Assembly: GCF_029589435.1 (NCBI RefSeq)
Contig: NZ_JARRAG010000002.1
Coordinates: forward strand, 2,170,001-2,234,000
Direction of reading: 5' to 3'
DNA length: 64,000 nucleotides
From: Paludisphaera mucosa
GTDB taxonomy: Bacteria > Planctomycetota > Planctomycetia > Isosphaerales > Isosphaeraceae
The translations under genes were made by a program, and so were the position numbers. The notes under the pieces are model-generated. The model saw only the letters and a program-made list of their open reading frames with translations, was not told where the DNA came from and did no database searches. Shown here piece by piece: positions 24,970 to 34,267 of this stretch. Position 1 is the first letter of the stretch. Each line of letters begins with the position of its first letter.

Positions 24970-27741
24970 CTATTTCAGGGTCGCGAGCAGGGCTTCGTAC
25001 TTCTGCTTCATCGTCGGGCCGCCGACCCCCGGGTTGAGACGCATGACGGCGGTGAGCGTCTGGCGGGCCTTGGCGGGCTGCTGCTGCTTGGAGTAGGCGA
25101 TCGCGGCGCGATACCAGGCGTCGAAGTAGGTCTCGGGCCGGGGTCGGGCGCGGTCGAGCCGCTTCGCGACGTCCTGCCAGTGGGCGCAGGAAGCGGCCCA
25201 GGTCCCCAGGCCGACCTCGGCCTGGACGTCGAGCAACTCGCCCTTCTCCAGGAGCGGGTCGAGGTAGCGGCGGTATTCCTTGTCGGCGGTCAGCTCGTCG
25301 AGGAGGGAGGCGGCCTGGTCGTACTTCTTCTGGACGCGGAGCGCGGCGGCGAGCTTGACCTTGGCGCGGAGCAGCCGGTCGGCGGCCCCCTTCTGCTTCA
25401 GGAACTCGGGGTCGGCGGCCGATTCGTCGACGAGCTTGCGGAGGACGGCCTCGGCCTCGGCGCCGGCGTCGAGCGAGAGCAGGCCCTCGGCGGCCCAGCG
25501 CAGGGACTCGAAGGTCTGCCCCTTCTTACTCTCGGCCAGGGCGAGCAGAAAGGTGCGGAAGGCCTCCTTCGTCTGGGCCAGCTTCTGGGGCTGGTTGGCC
25601 TTGCGGAGGCGGTCGAGCTCGCCTTCCAGGAGCCGGCCGAGCTTGTAATAAAGCTGCGTACGGTTCGCGCCGTCGCCGCTCTGCTCGACGGCCCGCATCG
25701 ACGCGATGGCCGGCTCGACCTGGCCGGAGTTGATCTGGGCGAGGAGGTACGCCTCCATCAGCCGGCCGTACGCCGGGCCGGTTTTCGCGGACTGGGCGTC
25801 GACGATCGGCTTCAGGGTGGCGAGGGCCTCGTCGACCTTGCCGGACTCGGTCAGCGCCGCGGCCAGGTCGGCCGCGTTGCCGAGGAAGCCGGCGTCCCCC
25901 GCCGGGGCGCCGGCGGCCTTGCGGTCGTCGAGCGCCTTGCGGAGGACCGTGACGGCCTGCGCGGCCTCGGCGTCGGCCTCGGCCTTCTTCTCGTCGCCGG
26001 CGCGGGCGAGGTTGCGGCTCTTGGCCCAGTGCGCGCCGCCGAGGCGGGTCTGCGCCTCCAGCCGCCGGGGCGAGCGCTCGCGGACCGAGGCGAAGTCGGC
26101 GACGGCCAGGTCGTACTCGCCGCGCCCCTGGTGGATCTGGCCCAGGTTGATGCGGGCGTCGTCGGCCTCCTCGCGCTCGGGCCAGGTCTCGGCCGTGAAC
26201 TTCGCCAGGTCGATGTACCGCTCCAGGTCGGCCGCCCGGTCGGCGTGCTGGGGTGTGTTGTACTCGTCGAGGATCGCCTGCATGGCGAGCGCCGCGGCCG
26301 GCGGGGCGTGCTCCCAGCGCGAGTGGCGGCGCGCGAGGTGGCCGGCCAGGACCTCGGCCTCGGGGTACCACCTGTTCATGTAGCAGGCGTAGGCCAGGTT
26401 GTAGCGCGCGAGGTCGACCCGGTCGGCCTGGCGCGGGCCGGCCTTCGAGACGGCGGCCCGGAGCAGGGCGATCGCGCGGTCCCATTCGCGGCCGGCGAGC
26501 GCCTCGTCGCCCTGGCCGAGCGCCTCGTCGAAGCCCAGGCGGGCGATCTCGCGGCCCTGGATCGCGGCGTTGGGCTTGTACTTCCTGAGCATCGCCAGGG
26601 CGTCGTTCTTGAACGGGGTCGGCGTGCGGACGACCGGCGAGAGGGCCTCGACGATCTTCTTCGCCGCCTGGTCACGGTCCGCCTTGGGGGTCTCGGGGGT
26701 GATCTGGGCGTCGAGGCTGCGGGCCAGCTCGAAGTAGACGCCCAGGCCCTCCATCGAGCGTCGCTCGTCGCGGCGGTCGTAGGTCTGCAGCCACTTCACG
26801 GCCTCGTCGGCGGCCAGGGCGAACTGCTTGCGCTTGGTCAGGGCGACGATGTAGAAGTAGTGGACGTTCCGCTTGAGGTCGCGGAGCCGGGGGTCGGGCT
26901 GGCTGAGGACCTGGTTGTAGATGCCGATCGCCTCGCCGATCTTCCCCTGCTCCTCGTAGCACTTGGCCTGGAACATCTGGGCCGTCAGGCCGGCGAGCTG
27001 GGTCCGGTAGTTCTTGTAGAGGTCGTCGAATCGCGCGATGGCCTGGTTGAGGATCTCGCCCCGCTCCTTGGCGTCGGCGGGGAAGGTCTGAGCCTCCTCG
27101 TAAAGGGCGATTCCACGCTTGAGGGCGGCGTCGAGCATCGAGGCGAAGATGCGGCCGCGGTCCTCCTGGCGGGCGTCGCCCTTGGGGAGGAATCCGGCCT
27201 TGGCCTTGTAGGCCGCGGCGAGCTGATCGGCGGCCCGGCCGTAGGCGTCGGCCGCCTGCCGGAACATGGCGCGGGCCTCGTCGACCTTGGCCCGCTTCTT
27301 CTCGGCCTCCGGGGCGTCCTCGCCGACGAGTCGCGCCAGGTGGCCGCGTTCCGAGAGGCTGCGGGCGATCTCGAGGACGGCCTCCATCGTCGTCTGGTCC
27401 TCGGGGCGACCCTTGACGAACGCCTCCAGCCGGCCGCCCGCGCGGTCGAGCAGCTCGCGACGACGCGCCAGGTCGACGGTCCGCGACGCCTCGTCGATCA
27501 GGGCGCGGCCCTCGTGGTAGTCGAGCAGGCCCTTGAGGGGCTCGCCGAGCCCGGGGTCGGATCGGAGGCGGTCGATGTACTCGGAGGCCAGGTCGTAATA
27601 GCCCCGCTCGCGGAGCCCGAGCAGGAACGTCTCGGCCGTCCGGGCGTCCTCGCCGGCGGCGAGCGCGGGGGACGAACCGAGAAGTCCGACGCCCAAGCAC
27701 GCGATGAACGAGCCGACGGATCCGGGACCGAGACGGGGCAT
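24970..27741 (-). CDS. large exported TPR-repeat protein, 923 aa
   Basis: A signal peptide (about 8-29, ending PALAAGED) precedes roughly 880 residues of helical repeats. TPR-like units are seen at AETFLLGLRERGYYDLASEYIDRL, KCYEEQGKIGEAIGIYNQVL, INLGQIHQGRGEYDLAVADF and VQKKYDQAASLLDEL, quoted in part. Tyr and Trp positions in NRWYPEAEVLAGHLARR fit tetratricopeptide helix A. No enzymatic domain is visible. Start MPRLGPG is chosen because an upstream in-frame ATG would add 21 polar residues before the signal peptide. First gene of the two-gene TPR operon. Confidence 0.8.
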   Translation of the reverse strand: MPRLGPGSVGSFIACLGVGLLGSSPALAAGEDARTAETFLLGLRERGYYDLASEYIDRLRSDPGLGEPLKGLLDYHEGRALIDEASRTVDLARRRELLDRAGGRLEAFVKGRPEDQTTMEAVLEIARSLSERGHLARLVGEDAPEAEKKRAKVDEARAMFRQAADAYGRAADQLAAAYKAKAGFLPKGDARQEDRGRIFASMLDAALKRGIALYEEAQTFPADAKERGEILNQAIARFDDLYKNYRTQLAGLTAQMFQAKCYEEQGKIGEAIGIYNQVLSQPDPRLRDLKRNVHYFYIVALTKRKQFALAADEAVKWLQTYDRRDERRSMEGLGVYFELARSLDAQITPETPKADRDQAAKKIVEALSPVVRTPTPFKNDALAMLRKYKPNAAIQGREIARLGFDEALGQGDEALAGREWDRAIALLRAAVSKAGPRQADRVDLARYNLAYACYMNRWYPEAEVLAGHLARRHSRWEHAPPAAALAMQAILDEYNTPQHADRAADLERYIDLAKFTAETWPEREEADDARINLGQIHQGRGEYDLAVADFASVRERSPRRLEAQTRLGGAHWAKSRNLARAGDEKKAEADAEAAQAVTVLRKALDDRKAAGAPAGDAGFLGNAADLAAALTESGKVDEALATLKPIVDAQSAKTGPAYGRLMEAYLLAQINSGQVEPAIASMRAVEQSGDGANRTQLYYKLGRLLEGELDRLRKANQPQKLAQTKEAFRTFLLALAESKKGQTFESLRWAAEGLLSLDAGAEAEAVLRKLVDESAADPEFLKQKGAADRLLRAKVKLAAALRVQKKYDQAASLLDELTADKEYRRYLDPLLEKGELLDVQAEVGLGTWAASCAHWQDVAKRLDRARPRPETYFDAWYRAAIAYSKQQQPAKARQTLTAVMRLNPGVGGPTMKQKYEALLATLK

Positions 27742-27843
27742 GAGAAGGCTCCCCCACTGCGTCGGAGAGGTCGTTGCGCGGGACGCGCCGGCACCGGAGT
27801 CCACTCTAGGACGCGGACTTTCGCCGCGTCAAGCGGACGGGGC

Positions 27844-28293
27844 TTAAGCCTGCGCGTTCAGGTACTGCTCGACCTTGGCCCGCAGCGGCGGCTCCAGCTC
27901 GATGCCGATCGCGCGTCCTTTCGCGACGGCCTCGTCGGGCTTCCAGCCGTGGGCGCGGGCCTGCTGGATGAGGACGATCGCGGCGGCCCGGGCCCCCTTG
28001 CGGCAGTGCACCAGGACCTTGCCCTTCGCCGACTCCCGATCGATGAAGTCGCAGGCCTCGGCCACGCCCGGGTCGGCCAGGGGCGGCTGACCGACGGCGT
28101 AGTGGTGATAGGCCATCCCCAGGCCGGCCGCCTCGCGACCCTCCGCGGCGATATCCATCGGCTGCTCGGGCTCGCCGTCCTGCCGCAGGTTCACCACGGC
28201 TCCGTAGCCGTCGTCCCGGAACCGGGCCAGGTCCGCCTCCTCGGGCTGGTCCGCGATCGTGATCCGGTCCGTGATCGGCCGTTCCAGGTTCAT
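27844..28293 (-). CDS. DUF442 / beta-lactamase-hydrolase-like phosphatase-fold protein
   Basis: 149 residues. The block VLVHCRKGARAAA carries the CRxGxR loop of the DUF442 (BLH N-terminal) group, a cysteine phosphatase-like fold; upstream VVNLRQDGEPEQP corresponds to the family's general-acid region (NLR..GE). In some bacteria this domain is fused to a metallo-beta-lactamase fold sulfur dioxygenase linked to sulfide detoxification; here it stands alone. The gene diverges from the TetR regulator gene with 215 bases between them. Confidence 0.82.
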   Translation of the reverse strand: MNLERPITDRITIADQPEEADLARFRDDGYGAVVNLRQDGEPEQPMDIAAEGREAAGLGMAYHHYAVGQPPLADPGVAEACDFIDRESAKGKVLVHCRKGARAAAIVLIQQARAHGWKPDEAVAKGRAIGIELEPPLRAKVEQYLNAQA

Positions 28294-28422
28294 GACGACG
28301 TCCTCAAGGTGCTGATTTCCGGAGAGGTGTTCGGCGACGGTGCCCGCGCTCTCGGCCCCGCAATGCCATTGTACGGCCTGATCCGCCCCGGCAAGAGTCG
28401 GTCGATTTCCGCCTATCTGCGA

Positions 28423-28451
28423 TTGACGTAGGAGACCGGAGTCGGCAGAAT
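28423..28451 (+). promoter_or_regulatory. candidate promoter of the TetR-RND operon
   Basis: TTGACG at 28423-28428, a 17-base spacer and CAGAAT at 28446-28451 (4 of 6 matches to TATAAT). The operator-like palindrome begins at the last base of the -10 box. Confidence 0.5.
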
Positions 28452-28466
28452 ACCGACCGGTAGGTA
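28451..28466. promoter_or_regulatory. candidate TetR operator
   Basis: TACCGACCGGTAGGTA is a 16-bp palindrome with one mismatched pair (14 of 16 positions symmetric) centred on ACCGGT. Its position over the likely transcription start, 43 bases before the TetR gene, is what an autorepressor site would show. Related sequences with an ACCGGT-like or GACCGGTC core are common TetR-family operators. Confidence 0.6.
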
Positions 28467-28508
28467 GGCAGGGACGCAAGGGCCCCGGAGTCGGGGCGAG
28501 GAGAGCGG

Positions 28509-29135
28509 ATGACGACGGCCGCGAAAGCCGAGGAGAGCGAGGTGGCGCGGCACATCGCGCGGGCGGCGGCCCGGCTGTTCGCCCGCCGCGGGTACGAGGC
28601 GACGTCCATCCGCGAGATCGTCGAGGAGGCGGGGGTCGCGAAGCCCACGCTCTACTACTACTACGGCAGCAAGGAGGGGCTCGCGAAGGCCCTCCTGGCC
28701 GACCCCCTGAACGCGCTGGCGGAGCGCCTCGGCGACGTGATCCGCAACGAGGCCGACCCGGTCCGGGTGCTGGAGCAGGTCCTGGAGGCCCACTTCGCCT
28801 TCTGCCGCGAGGAGCCCGACCGCTCGCGGCTCTTCTTCGCGGTCGGGTTCGGCCCGCCCGAGGCGGGCCTGGCCCTGATGATGGAATGCCGCAAGGGCGA
28901 CCTCCACGACTGGACGGCCGCCGCGTTCGGCCGCTGCGTGGAGGCCGGCCTCCTCGACCCCGAGAGCGTCGACGCGTTCGCGACGATGTTCCGGGGCGTG
29001 CTGATCGTCTCGATCATCGATTTCCTCTATCACGACAAACCGCTCGGGGGGGACCGTGCGCGCGTGCTCGTCGCGGCGCTCCTCCGGGGATTCGAGGGCC
29101 GTCGCCCCCCCGCGGGCCCGGAGGGTCGCCCATGA
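28509..29135 (+). CDS. TetR/AcrR-family transcriptional regulator
   Basis: 208 residues. The N-terminal helix-turn-helix reads ARRGYEATSIREIVEEAGV then KPTLYYYYGSKEGL, standard for TetR_N (about 15-62). The C-terminal ligand domain is helical and typically variable. Its stop overlaps the start of the adaptor gene by four bases (ATGA), so it is translationally coupled to the efflux genes and probably represses them in the absence of a toxic ligand. A palindrome over its promoter is the likely site of autoregulation. Confidence 0.93.
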   Translation: MTTAAKAEESEVARHIARAAARLFARRGYEATSIREIVEEAGVAKPTLYYYYGSKEGLAKALLADPLNALAERLGDVIRNEADPVRVLEQVLEAHFAFCREEPDRSRLFFAVGFGPPEAGLALMMECRKGDLHDWTAAAFGRCVEAGLLDPESVDAFATMFRGVLIVSIIDFLYHDKPLGGDRARVLVAALLRGFEGRRPPAGPEGRP

Positions 29136-30529
29136 ACCGTCGGATGTTCGCGTCGATACTGGGCCTGGGATGCCTCGCCGCCGGCCAGGGGGGATGCGCC
29201 CCCGCGGCCAGGCAGGCCGAGGCCAAGTCCGACGTCCCCGCGCCGGTCACCGTCACCGTCGCGCCCATCGAACGGCGGGCGATCGAGCGGACGATCGAGG
29301 CCGTCGGCTCGCTGCGGGGCTGGGAGCAGGTCACGGCCGGCACGAAGCGGCCGGGCCGGGTCCTGAAGGTCTTCCACGACATGGGCGATCGCGTCCGCCC
29401 CGACGAGCCGCTCATCCAGATCGACCCGGTCGACGCCCGGCTCGCCTACAGCGTCGCCGAGTCGCGCTACCTGGCCGAGCTGGTCCGGCTCGGGATCAGC
29501 TCCGATGCGGCGGACGACTTCGTCAAGCGCTACGGCATCAGCGAGACCCTCGTCACCGGCCCCCAGACCGAGGAGGTCATCGAGAAGGTCCCCGCCGTGG
29601 TGCAGTACCGCGTCACGATGGAAAAGGCCGCCCAGAACCTCGCCCGCCAGCGCAACCTCAGCCGCAAGGGGGCCGGGACGGCGCAGGAGCTCGAGGACCA
29701 GGAGAGCGACTACCGCTCGTCGGTCGCCGCCTACGACAACGCCAAGTCCACGGCGCGGAACGCGATCGCGGTGGCGCTGGCCAATCGGGTGTCGCGCGAC
29801 CAGTCCGAGCAGATGCTCAAGGACCTGACGATCCTGGCGCCCCACCCCCAGCAGCCGCCGCCGACCAAGACGCGGACCGACGAGGTGGTCTACGCGATCG
29901 CCGCGCGGTCGGTCTCGGAAGGCCAGATGATCAAGGAGGGGGAGGCCGTGTTCGACCTGGTCGTCGAGAACCCGCTGCGGCTCTGGGCCAACGTCCCCGA
30001 GCGCTATAGCGACCGGATCCACGAGGGGCAGGCCGTGCGGATCTCGGTCGCCTCGCACCCCGACCGGACGTTCGACGGCAAGGTCTCGCGGATCAACCCG
30101 TCGGTGGACCCCGCCAGCCGGACGTTCCAGGTGGAGACCGTGGCCCCCAACGAGGAGCGCCTGCTGCGGCCCGGCGGCTTCGCCAAGGCCGTGATCGTCA
30201 CCGACTCCGCGGCCGACGCGTCCGTCGTCCCCATCGAATCCATCGTCCAGTACGCCGGCGTCACCAAGCTGTTCGTCCTCGAAGGGGACGTCGTCCGCTC
30301 CGTCGACGACGTCGTCCTGCTCAACGAGGGCTCGGGCTGGGTGGAGGTCGAGAGCAAGTCCCTGCCCCGGTCGGGCATGGTCGTGACGACCGGCCAGTCC
30401 AAGCTCGCGGGCGGCACCAAGGTGGTCGTCCGCGAGCCCGAGCCCGAGGCCGCGAAGAAGCCGGCCCCGGCCGCGGCGCCCACCTCGGCGCCCAAGCCGG
30501 CCGCCGAGCCCCCGCCGGCCGTCAAGTGA
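29132..30529 (+). CDS. RND efflux periplasmic adaptor (AcrA/HlyD-like)
   Basis: 465 residues. The N-terminus has a hydrophobic leader ending GGCAPAA; the Cys could be lipidated, though QGGC is a poor lipobox. Then a lipoyl half (VTAGTKRPGRVLKVFHDMGD), a helical hairpin (about 100-230) with MEKAAQNLARQRNLSRKG, the second lipoyl half and a barrel domain (LWANVPERYSDRIHEGQ, MNP-like RINPSVDPASRTFQVE). The last 35 residues are Pro/Ala/Lys-rich. It should bridge the pump encoded 58 bases downstream to an outer-membrane channel encoded elsewhere. Confidence 0.9.
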   Translation: MNRRMFASILGLGCLAAGQGGCAPAARQAEAKSDVPAPVTVTVAPIERRAIERTIEAVGSLRGWEQVTAGTKRPGRVLKVFHDMGDRVRPDEPLIQIDPVDARLAYSVAESRYLAELVRLGISSDAADDFVKRYGISETLVTGPQTEEVIEKVPAVVQYRVTMEKAAQNLARQRNLSRKGAGTAQELEDQESDYRSSVAAYDNAKSTARNAIAVALANRVSRDQSEQMLKDLTILAPHPQQPPPTKTRTDEVVYAIAARSVSEGQMIKEGEAVFDLVVENPLRLWANVPERYSDRIHEGQAVRISVASHPDRTFDGKVSRINPSVDPASRTFQVETVAPNEERLLRPGGFAKAVIVTDSAADASVVPIESIVQYAGVTKLFVLEGDVVRSVDDVVLLNEGSGWVEVESKSLPRSGMVVTTGQSKLAGGTKVVVREPEPEAAKKPAPAAAPTSAPKPAAEPPPAVK

Positions 30530-30587
30530 CCGCGCCGCTTCCCCGTCTCGCGTCGGAACCGATCCCCCTCGTGACTGGACCCGAAAC

Positions 30588-33500
30588 ATGACGCTGTCCG
30601 ACGTCTGCATCAACCGCCCGGTCTTCACCTGGGTGCTGGTGATCGTCCCCCTCGTGCTGGGCGCGGTCTCGTACTCCGAGCTGGGGGTCGACCTGTTCCC
30701 GGACGTCGACTTCCCGGTCTGCACGGTGACCACCGTGCTCCAGGGGGCGAGCGTCGAGGAGATGGAGTCGACGGTCACCAAGCCGATCGAGGACATCATC
30801 AACACGGTCTCGGGAATCGACGAGCTGCGGTCGACCACCCAGGAGGGCGTGTCGATCGTCACGGTGCAGTTCCAGCTCGCGAAGAACGGCGACGTGGGGA
30901 CGCAGGAGGTCCGCGACAAGGTCAACACGATCCTCGGCGACCTCCCCGAGGGGACCGACCCGCCGATCATCGACAAGTTCGACACCGGCTCGATGCCCGT
31001 GATGACGATCGCCATCTCGGGCCGCCGCGACTTCCGCGAGGTGACCGAGCTGGCGCGGAAGCAGATCAAGGAGCGGCTGGAGACGGTCCCCGGCGTGGGC
31101 TCGATCAACCTCGTCGGCGGCCGGACCCGGGCCATGAACGTCGTCGTCGACACCGACCGCCTCGCCGGCTTCAACCTCTCCGTCGAGGACGTGCGCATGG
31201 CGCTCCTGCGGCAGAACCTGGAAGTCCCCGGCGGCCGTGTCGACCAGGGGCCTCGCGAGCTGGTCCTGCGGACCCTGGGCCGGCTCAAGACCCAGACCGA
31301 GTTCAACGACCTGATCATCGCCAACCGCAACGGCTATCCGATCCGCGTCCGCGACGTGGGGCGGGCCGAGGACTCGATCGAGGAGCCGCGCTCGCTCGCG
31401 CGGCTCGACGGCGACATCGCGGTGAGCCTCGTCGTCCAGAAGCAGTCGGGGGTCAACACCGTCCAGCTCGTCCACGACGTGAAGGAGCGGCTGGCGACGC
31501 TGCGCGAGACGCTGCCGCCGGACGTCGCCACCGAGATCATCCGCGACCAGTCGCGGTTCATCGAGAAGTCGATCGAGGAGGTGAAGTTCCACCTCATGCT
31601 GGCGGCGGTCCTCGTCTCGCTGACGATCCTGCTGTTCATCCGCGACTGGCGGACGACCCTGATCGCCACGCTGGCCATCCCGACGTCGATCATCCCGACG
31701 TTCATGTTCATGCGGTACATGGGGTTCACGCTCAACAACATCACGATGCTGGCCCTGATCCTGGCGATCGGCATCGTGATCGACGACGCGGTCGTGGTCC
31801 ACGAGAACATCTTCCGCCACATGGAGGAGGACGGCCTCGACGCGATGACGGCCTCGCGCAAGGGGACCCGCGAGATCGCCCTGGCGGTCATGGCGACGAG
31901 CCTCTCATTGATCGTCATCTTCCTGCCGATCGCCTTCATGGGGGGGATCGTCGGCCGCTTCTTCTCCAGCTTCGGCGGGACGGTGGCCTTCGCCGTGGCG
32001 ATGAGCCTCTTCGTCTCGTTCACCCTCACGCCGATGCTCTGCTCGCGGTTCCTCAAGCTGGAGCCGGCCGAGCACGGCCACGAGGCCAAGTCGAAGTCGG
32101 GCCCGGTCTGGCGGGTCATCGACGGCGGCTACGGCGCGCTGCTGCGGGGGGCGCTCCGGTTCAAGTTCGTGATCATCATCCTGGCGGTCCTGACCATCGG
32201 CTCGACGATCCCGATCGGCAAGGCCGTGGGCTTCTCGCTGATCCCCCGCGACGACCAGAGCGAGTACGAGGTGAGCGTCACCACCCCCGAGGGCTACAGC
32301 CTCGAACGAACCTCGACGCTCATGAAGGACCTGGAGGCGCGGGTCCGGAAGCTCAAGGGGACGCGGCACATCTTCACCTCGATCGGCTCGACCGGCGGGG
32401 CCCGGGCGGTCAAGGGCGCCGGCGACGTCACCCGGGCGACGATCTACGTCCAGATGGAGGACCTGGAGGAGCGCGACTACACCCAGTTCGTCGTCCAGCA
32501 GGAGGCCCGCAAGTTCCTGGAGGACTACCCCGACCTGCGGGCCAGCGTCAACGACGTCTCGGCCTTCCAGGGGGGCCGTCGGCCGCAGACCTTGCAGCTC
32601 AATCTCGGCGGGCCGGACCTGAGCCAGCTCTCGCGGTACGCCGACCAGCTCGTCGCCGGCCTGAAGAAGGACGGCCGGATCCTCGACCTGGACACGACGC
32701 TCTCGCTCCGCAAGCCCGAGGTCCAGGTGATCGTCGACCGCGAGGCCGCCAGCGACCTGGGCGTGCCGGTCGGCACGATCGCCGACAGCCTCCGCGTCCT
32801 CGTCGGCGGCCTCCCCGTCACCCGCTTCCGCGACGGCGAGGAGCAGTACGACGTCTGGCTGCGGGCCGGCGCCGCCCTGCGGGGGTCGATCGAGGACATC
32901 TACCAGCTCACGCTCCCCTCGCCCACGGCCGGCCTGGTGAAGCTCTCCAGCCTCGCCCGGCTCGTCGACGAACGCGGCCCGACGGAGATCGAGCGGCTCA
33001 ACCGCGAGCGGATCGTGACCGTGCTGGGCAACCCGGAGAACCTCGCCCTGGGCGACGCCGTCGCGCTCGCGCAGGACATCATCAAGAGCGTCGACATGGC
33101 GCCGGGCTATTCGGTCGTGCTCTCCGGGCAGGCCAAGACCCTGGCCGAGACGGGCTACTACTTCGCGATCGCCTTCGGGCTGTCGGTGGTCTTCATGTTC
33201 CTGATCCTCGCCGCCCAGTTCGAGAGTTGGACGCAGCCGATCGCGATCTTGATGGCCCTGCCGGTCACGGTCCCCTTCGGCCTGCTCTCGCTCTACTTCT
33301 TCCGGACCCCGCTCGACCTGTACGCCATGTTCGGGCTCTTCATGCTGGTGGGCATCGTCAAGAAGAACGGCATCCTCCAGGTCGACGCGACCAACCAGCT
33401 GCGCGCCGCGGGGATGCCGCGGACGGAGGCGATCCTGGAGGCCAACAACACCCGCCTGCGGCCGATCCTGATGACCACGGTCATGCTGGTGGCCGCGATG

Positions 33501-33752
33501 GTCCCGATGGCCCTGGGCAGGGGCCCGGGCGCGGGGGCGCGGGCGAGCATGGCCAAGGTCATCATCGGCGGCCAGATGCTCTCGCTGATCCTGGCCCTGC
33601 TCGTCACGCCGGTCTTCTACGCCCTGCTCGACCAGCTCGTGAACCTCACCCGCCGGCTGGGCATCCGCTTCTCCGTCGAGCCCACCGCGGCCCGCGCCCC
33701 CGCGATCCCCGCCCCCCAGCCCAGCTGGGAGGCCGTCGAGAGCGTCCGCTGA
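30588..33752 (+). CDS. RND efflux pump, AcrB/HAE1-like permease
   Basis: 1054 residues, normal for the family. Twelve transmembrane segments in the 1+5, 1+5 pattern with two large periplasmic loops. The N-terminus CINRPVFTWVLVIVPL, the TM4 proton-relay pair in GIVIDDAVVVHEN and the TM10 Lys in VGIVKKNGILQVDAT are present. It uses the proton gradient to export hydrophobic or amphiphilic compounds as a trimer with its adaptor. No TolC gene follows. The hairpin repeat pair starts 12 bases after the stop and may end the transcript. Confidence 0.95.
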   Translation: MTLSDVCINRPVFTWVLVIVPLVLGAVSYSELGVDLFPDVDFPVCTVTTVLQGASVEEMESTVTKPIEDIINTVSGIDELRSTTQEGVSIVTVQFQLAKNGDVGTQEVRDKVNTILGDLPEGTDPPIIDKFDTGSMPVMTIAISGRRDFREVTELARKQIKERLETVPGVGSINLVGGRTRAMNVVVDTDRLAGFNLSVEDVRMALLRQNLEVPGGRVDQGPRELVLRTLGRLKTQTEFNDLIIANRNGYPIRVRDVGRAEDSIEEPRSLARLDGDIAVSLVVQKQSGVNTVQLVHDVKERLATLRETLPPDVATEIIRDQSRFIEKSIEEVKFHLMLAAVLVSLTILLFIRDWRTTLIATLAIPTSIIPTFMFMRYMGFTLNNITMLALILAIGIVIDDAVVVHENIFRHMEEDGLDAMTASRKGTREIALAVMATSLSLIVIFLPIAFMGGIVGRFFSSFGGTVAFAVAMSLFVSFTLTPMLCSRFLKLEPAEHGHEAKSKSGPVWRVIDGGYGALLRGALRFKFVIIILAVLTIGSTIPIGKAVGFSLIPRDDQSEYEVSVTTPEGYSLERTSTLMKDLEARVRKLKGTRHIFTSIGSTGGARAVKGAGDVTRATIYVQMEDLEERDYTQFVVQQEARKFLEDYPDLRASVNDVSAFQGGRRPQTLQLNLGGPDLSQLSRYADQLVAGLKKDGRILDLDTTLSLRKPEVQVIVDREAASDLGVPVGTIADSLRVLVGGLPVTRFRDGEEQYDVWLRAGAALRGSIEDIYQLTLPSPTAGLVKLSSLARLVDERGPTEIERLNRERIVTVLGNPENLALGDAVALAQDIIKSVDMAPGYSVVLSGQAKTLAETGYYFAIAFGLSVVFMFLILAAQFESWTQPIAILMALPVTVPFGLLSLYFFRTPLDLYAMFGLFMLVGIVKKNGILQVDATNQLRAAGMPRTEAILEANNTRLRPILMTTVMLVAAMVPMALGRGPGAGARASMAKVIIGGQMLSLILALLVTPVFYALLDQLVNLTRRLGIRFSVEPTAARAPAIPAPQPSWEAVESVR

Positions 33753-33763
33753 GGCTGGATTCG

Positions 33764-33921
33764 TCCCTCTCCCCCGGGAGAGGGCCGCCGCTTCGGCGGG
33801 TGAGGGTCGCCGGGACACAAAGATCACGACGGATCTGTGAAATCCGGCACCCGGGCTGTCTCGGTAGACCCGACGACCCTCGCCCGACCCTGCGGGCCAC
33901 CCTCTCCCGGCTGGAGAGGGG
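33764..33921. repeat. head-to-head pair of hairpin repeats, copy B
   Basis: Left unit: CCCTCTCC...GGGAGAGGG (33764-33784), then CCGCCGCTTCGGCGG and GTGAGGGTCG. Right unit on the minus strand: CCCTCTCC...CGGGAGAGGG (to 33921), then GGCCCGCAGGG and GCGAGGGTCG. The units face each other across about 60 bases. The design matches copy A at 18861-18999, so these are members of one dispersed intergenic family. Confidence 0.72.
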
Positions 33922-34024
33922 TCGTCGGAGCCGGGAAACGCGAACCGCCGCTCGACCCTGGGGGGATCGGAGCGGCGGTTGGAATGCGTCTCGATTCGAT
34001 CGGGTCGCGCGGAGGCCGGTCGGC

Positions 34025-34267
34025 TCAGTTGGCCTCGACGAGCGGCGATACGGTGGCGAGGCGGTTGACGATGTACGCGGCGTCGTCGGCGCGTCGAGGG
34101 TCGGAATATTTCGCCAGGGGGGCGGACGTGGTCTCGTCCGTATAGACGCCGACGACCGTGTACAGGCCGTTACACTGCCGGGCCTCAGCTCGGAGGAAAA
34201 GTCCCGAGCGGATCAGGGAGACCAGGTTGTGCTGCCAGAGCTGGGTTTCAGCCAGTTTCGCGGTCAT
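34025..34267 (-). CDS. hypothetical protein, 80 aa
   Basis: No family recognised. The sequence is soluble and mixed alpha/beta: an N-terminal helix (TAKLAETQLWQHNLVSLIR), a central beta-like stretch GLYTVVGVYTDE and a C-terminal helix with DPRRADDAAYIVNRLA. GAGGAA five bases before the ATG gives a good start. Codon use is less GC-extreme than in most neighbours. It stands alone between the RND pump and the glycosyltransferase. Confidence 0.6.
   Translation of the reverse strand: MTAKLAETQLWQHNLVSLIRSGLFLRAEARQCNGLYTVVGVYTDETTSAPLAKYSDPRRADDAAYIVNRLATVSPLVEAN

Noticed and set aside
25180-28431. A 1083-codon plus-strand frame opposite the large TPR gene
   Set aside because: It is the mirror of the TPR frames; the Leu/Gly/Val-rich, repeat-poor product has no domain and no ribosome site, while the minus strand encodes recognisable TPR helices and a signal peptide.
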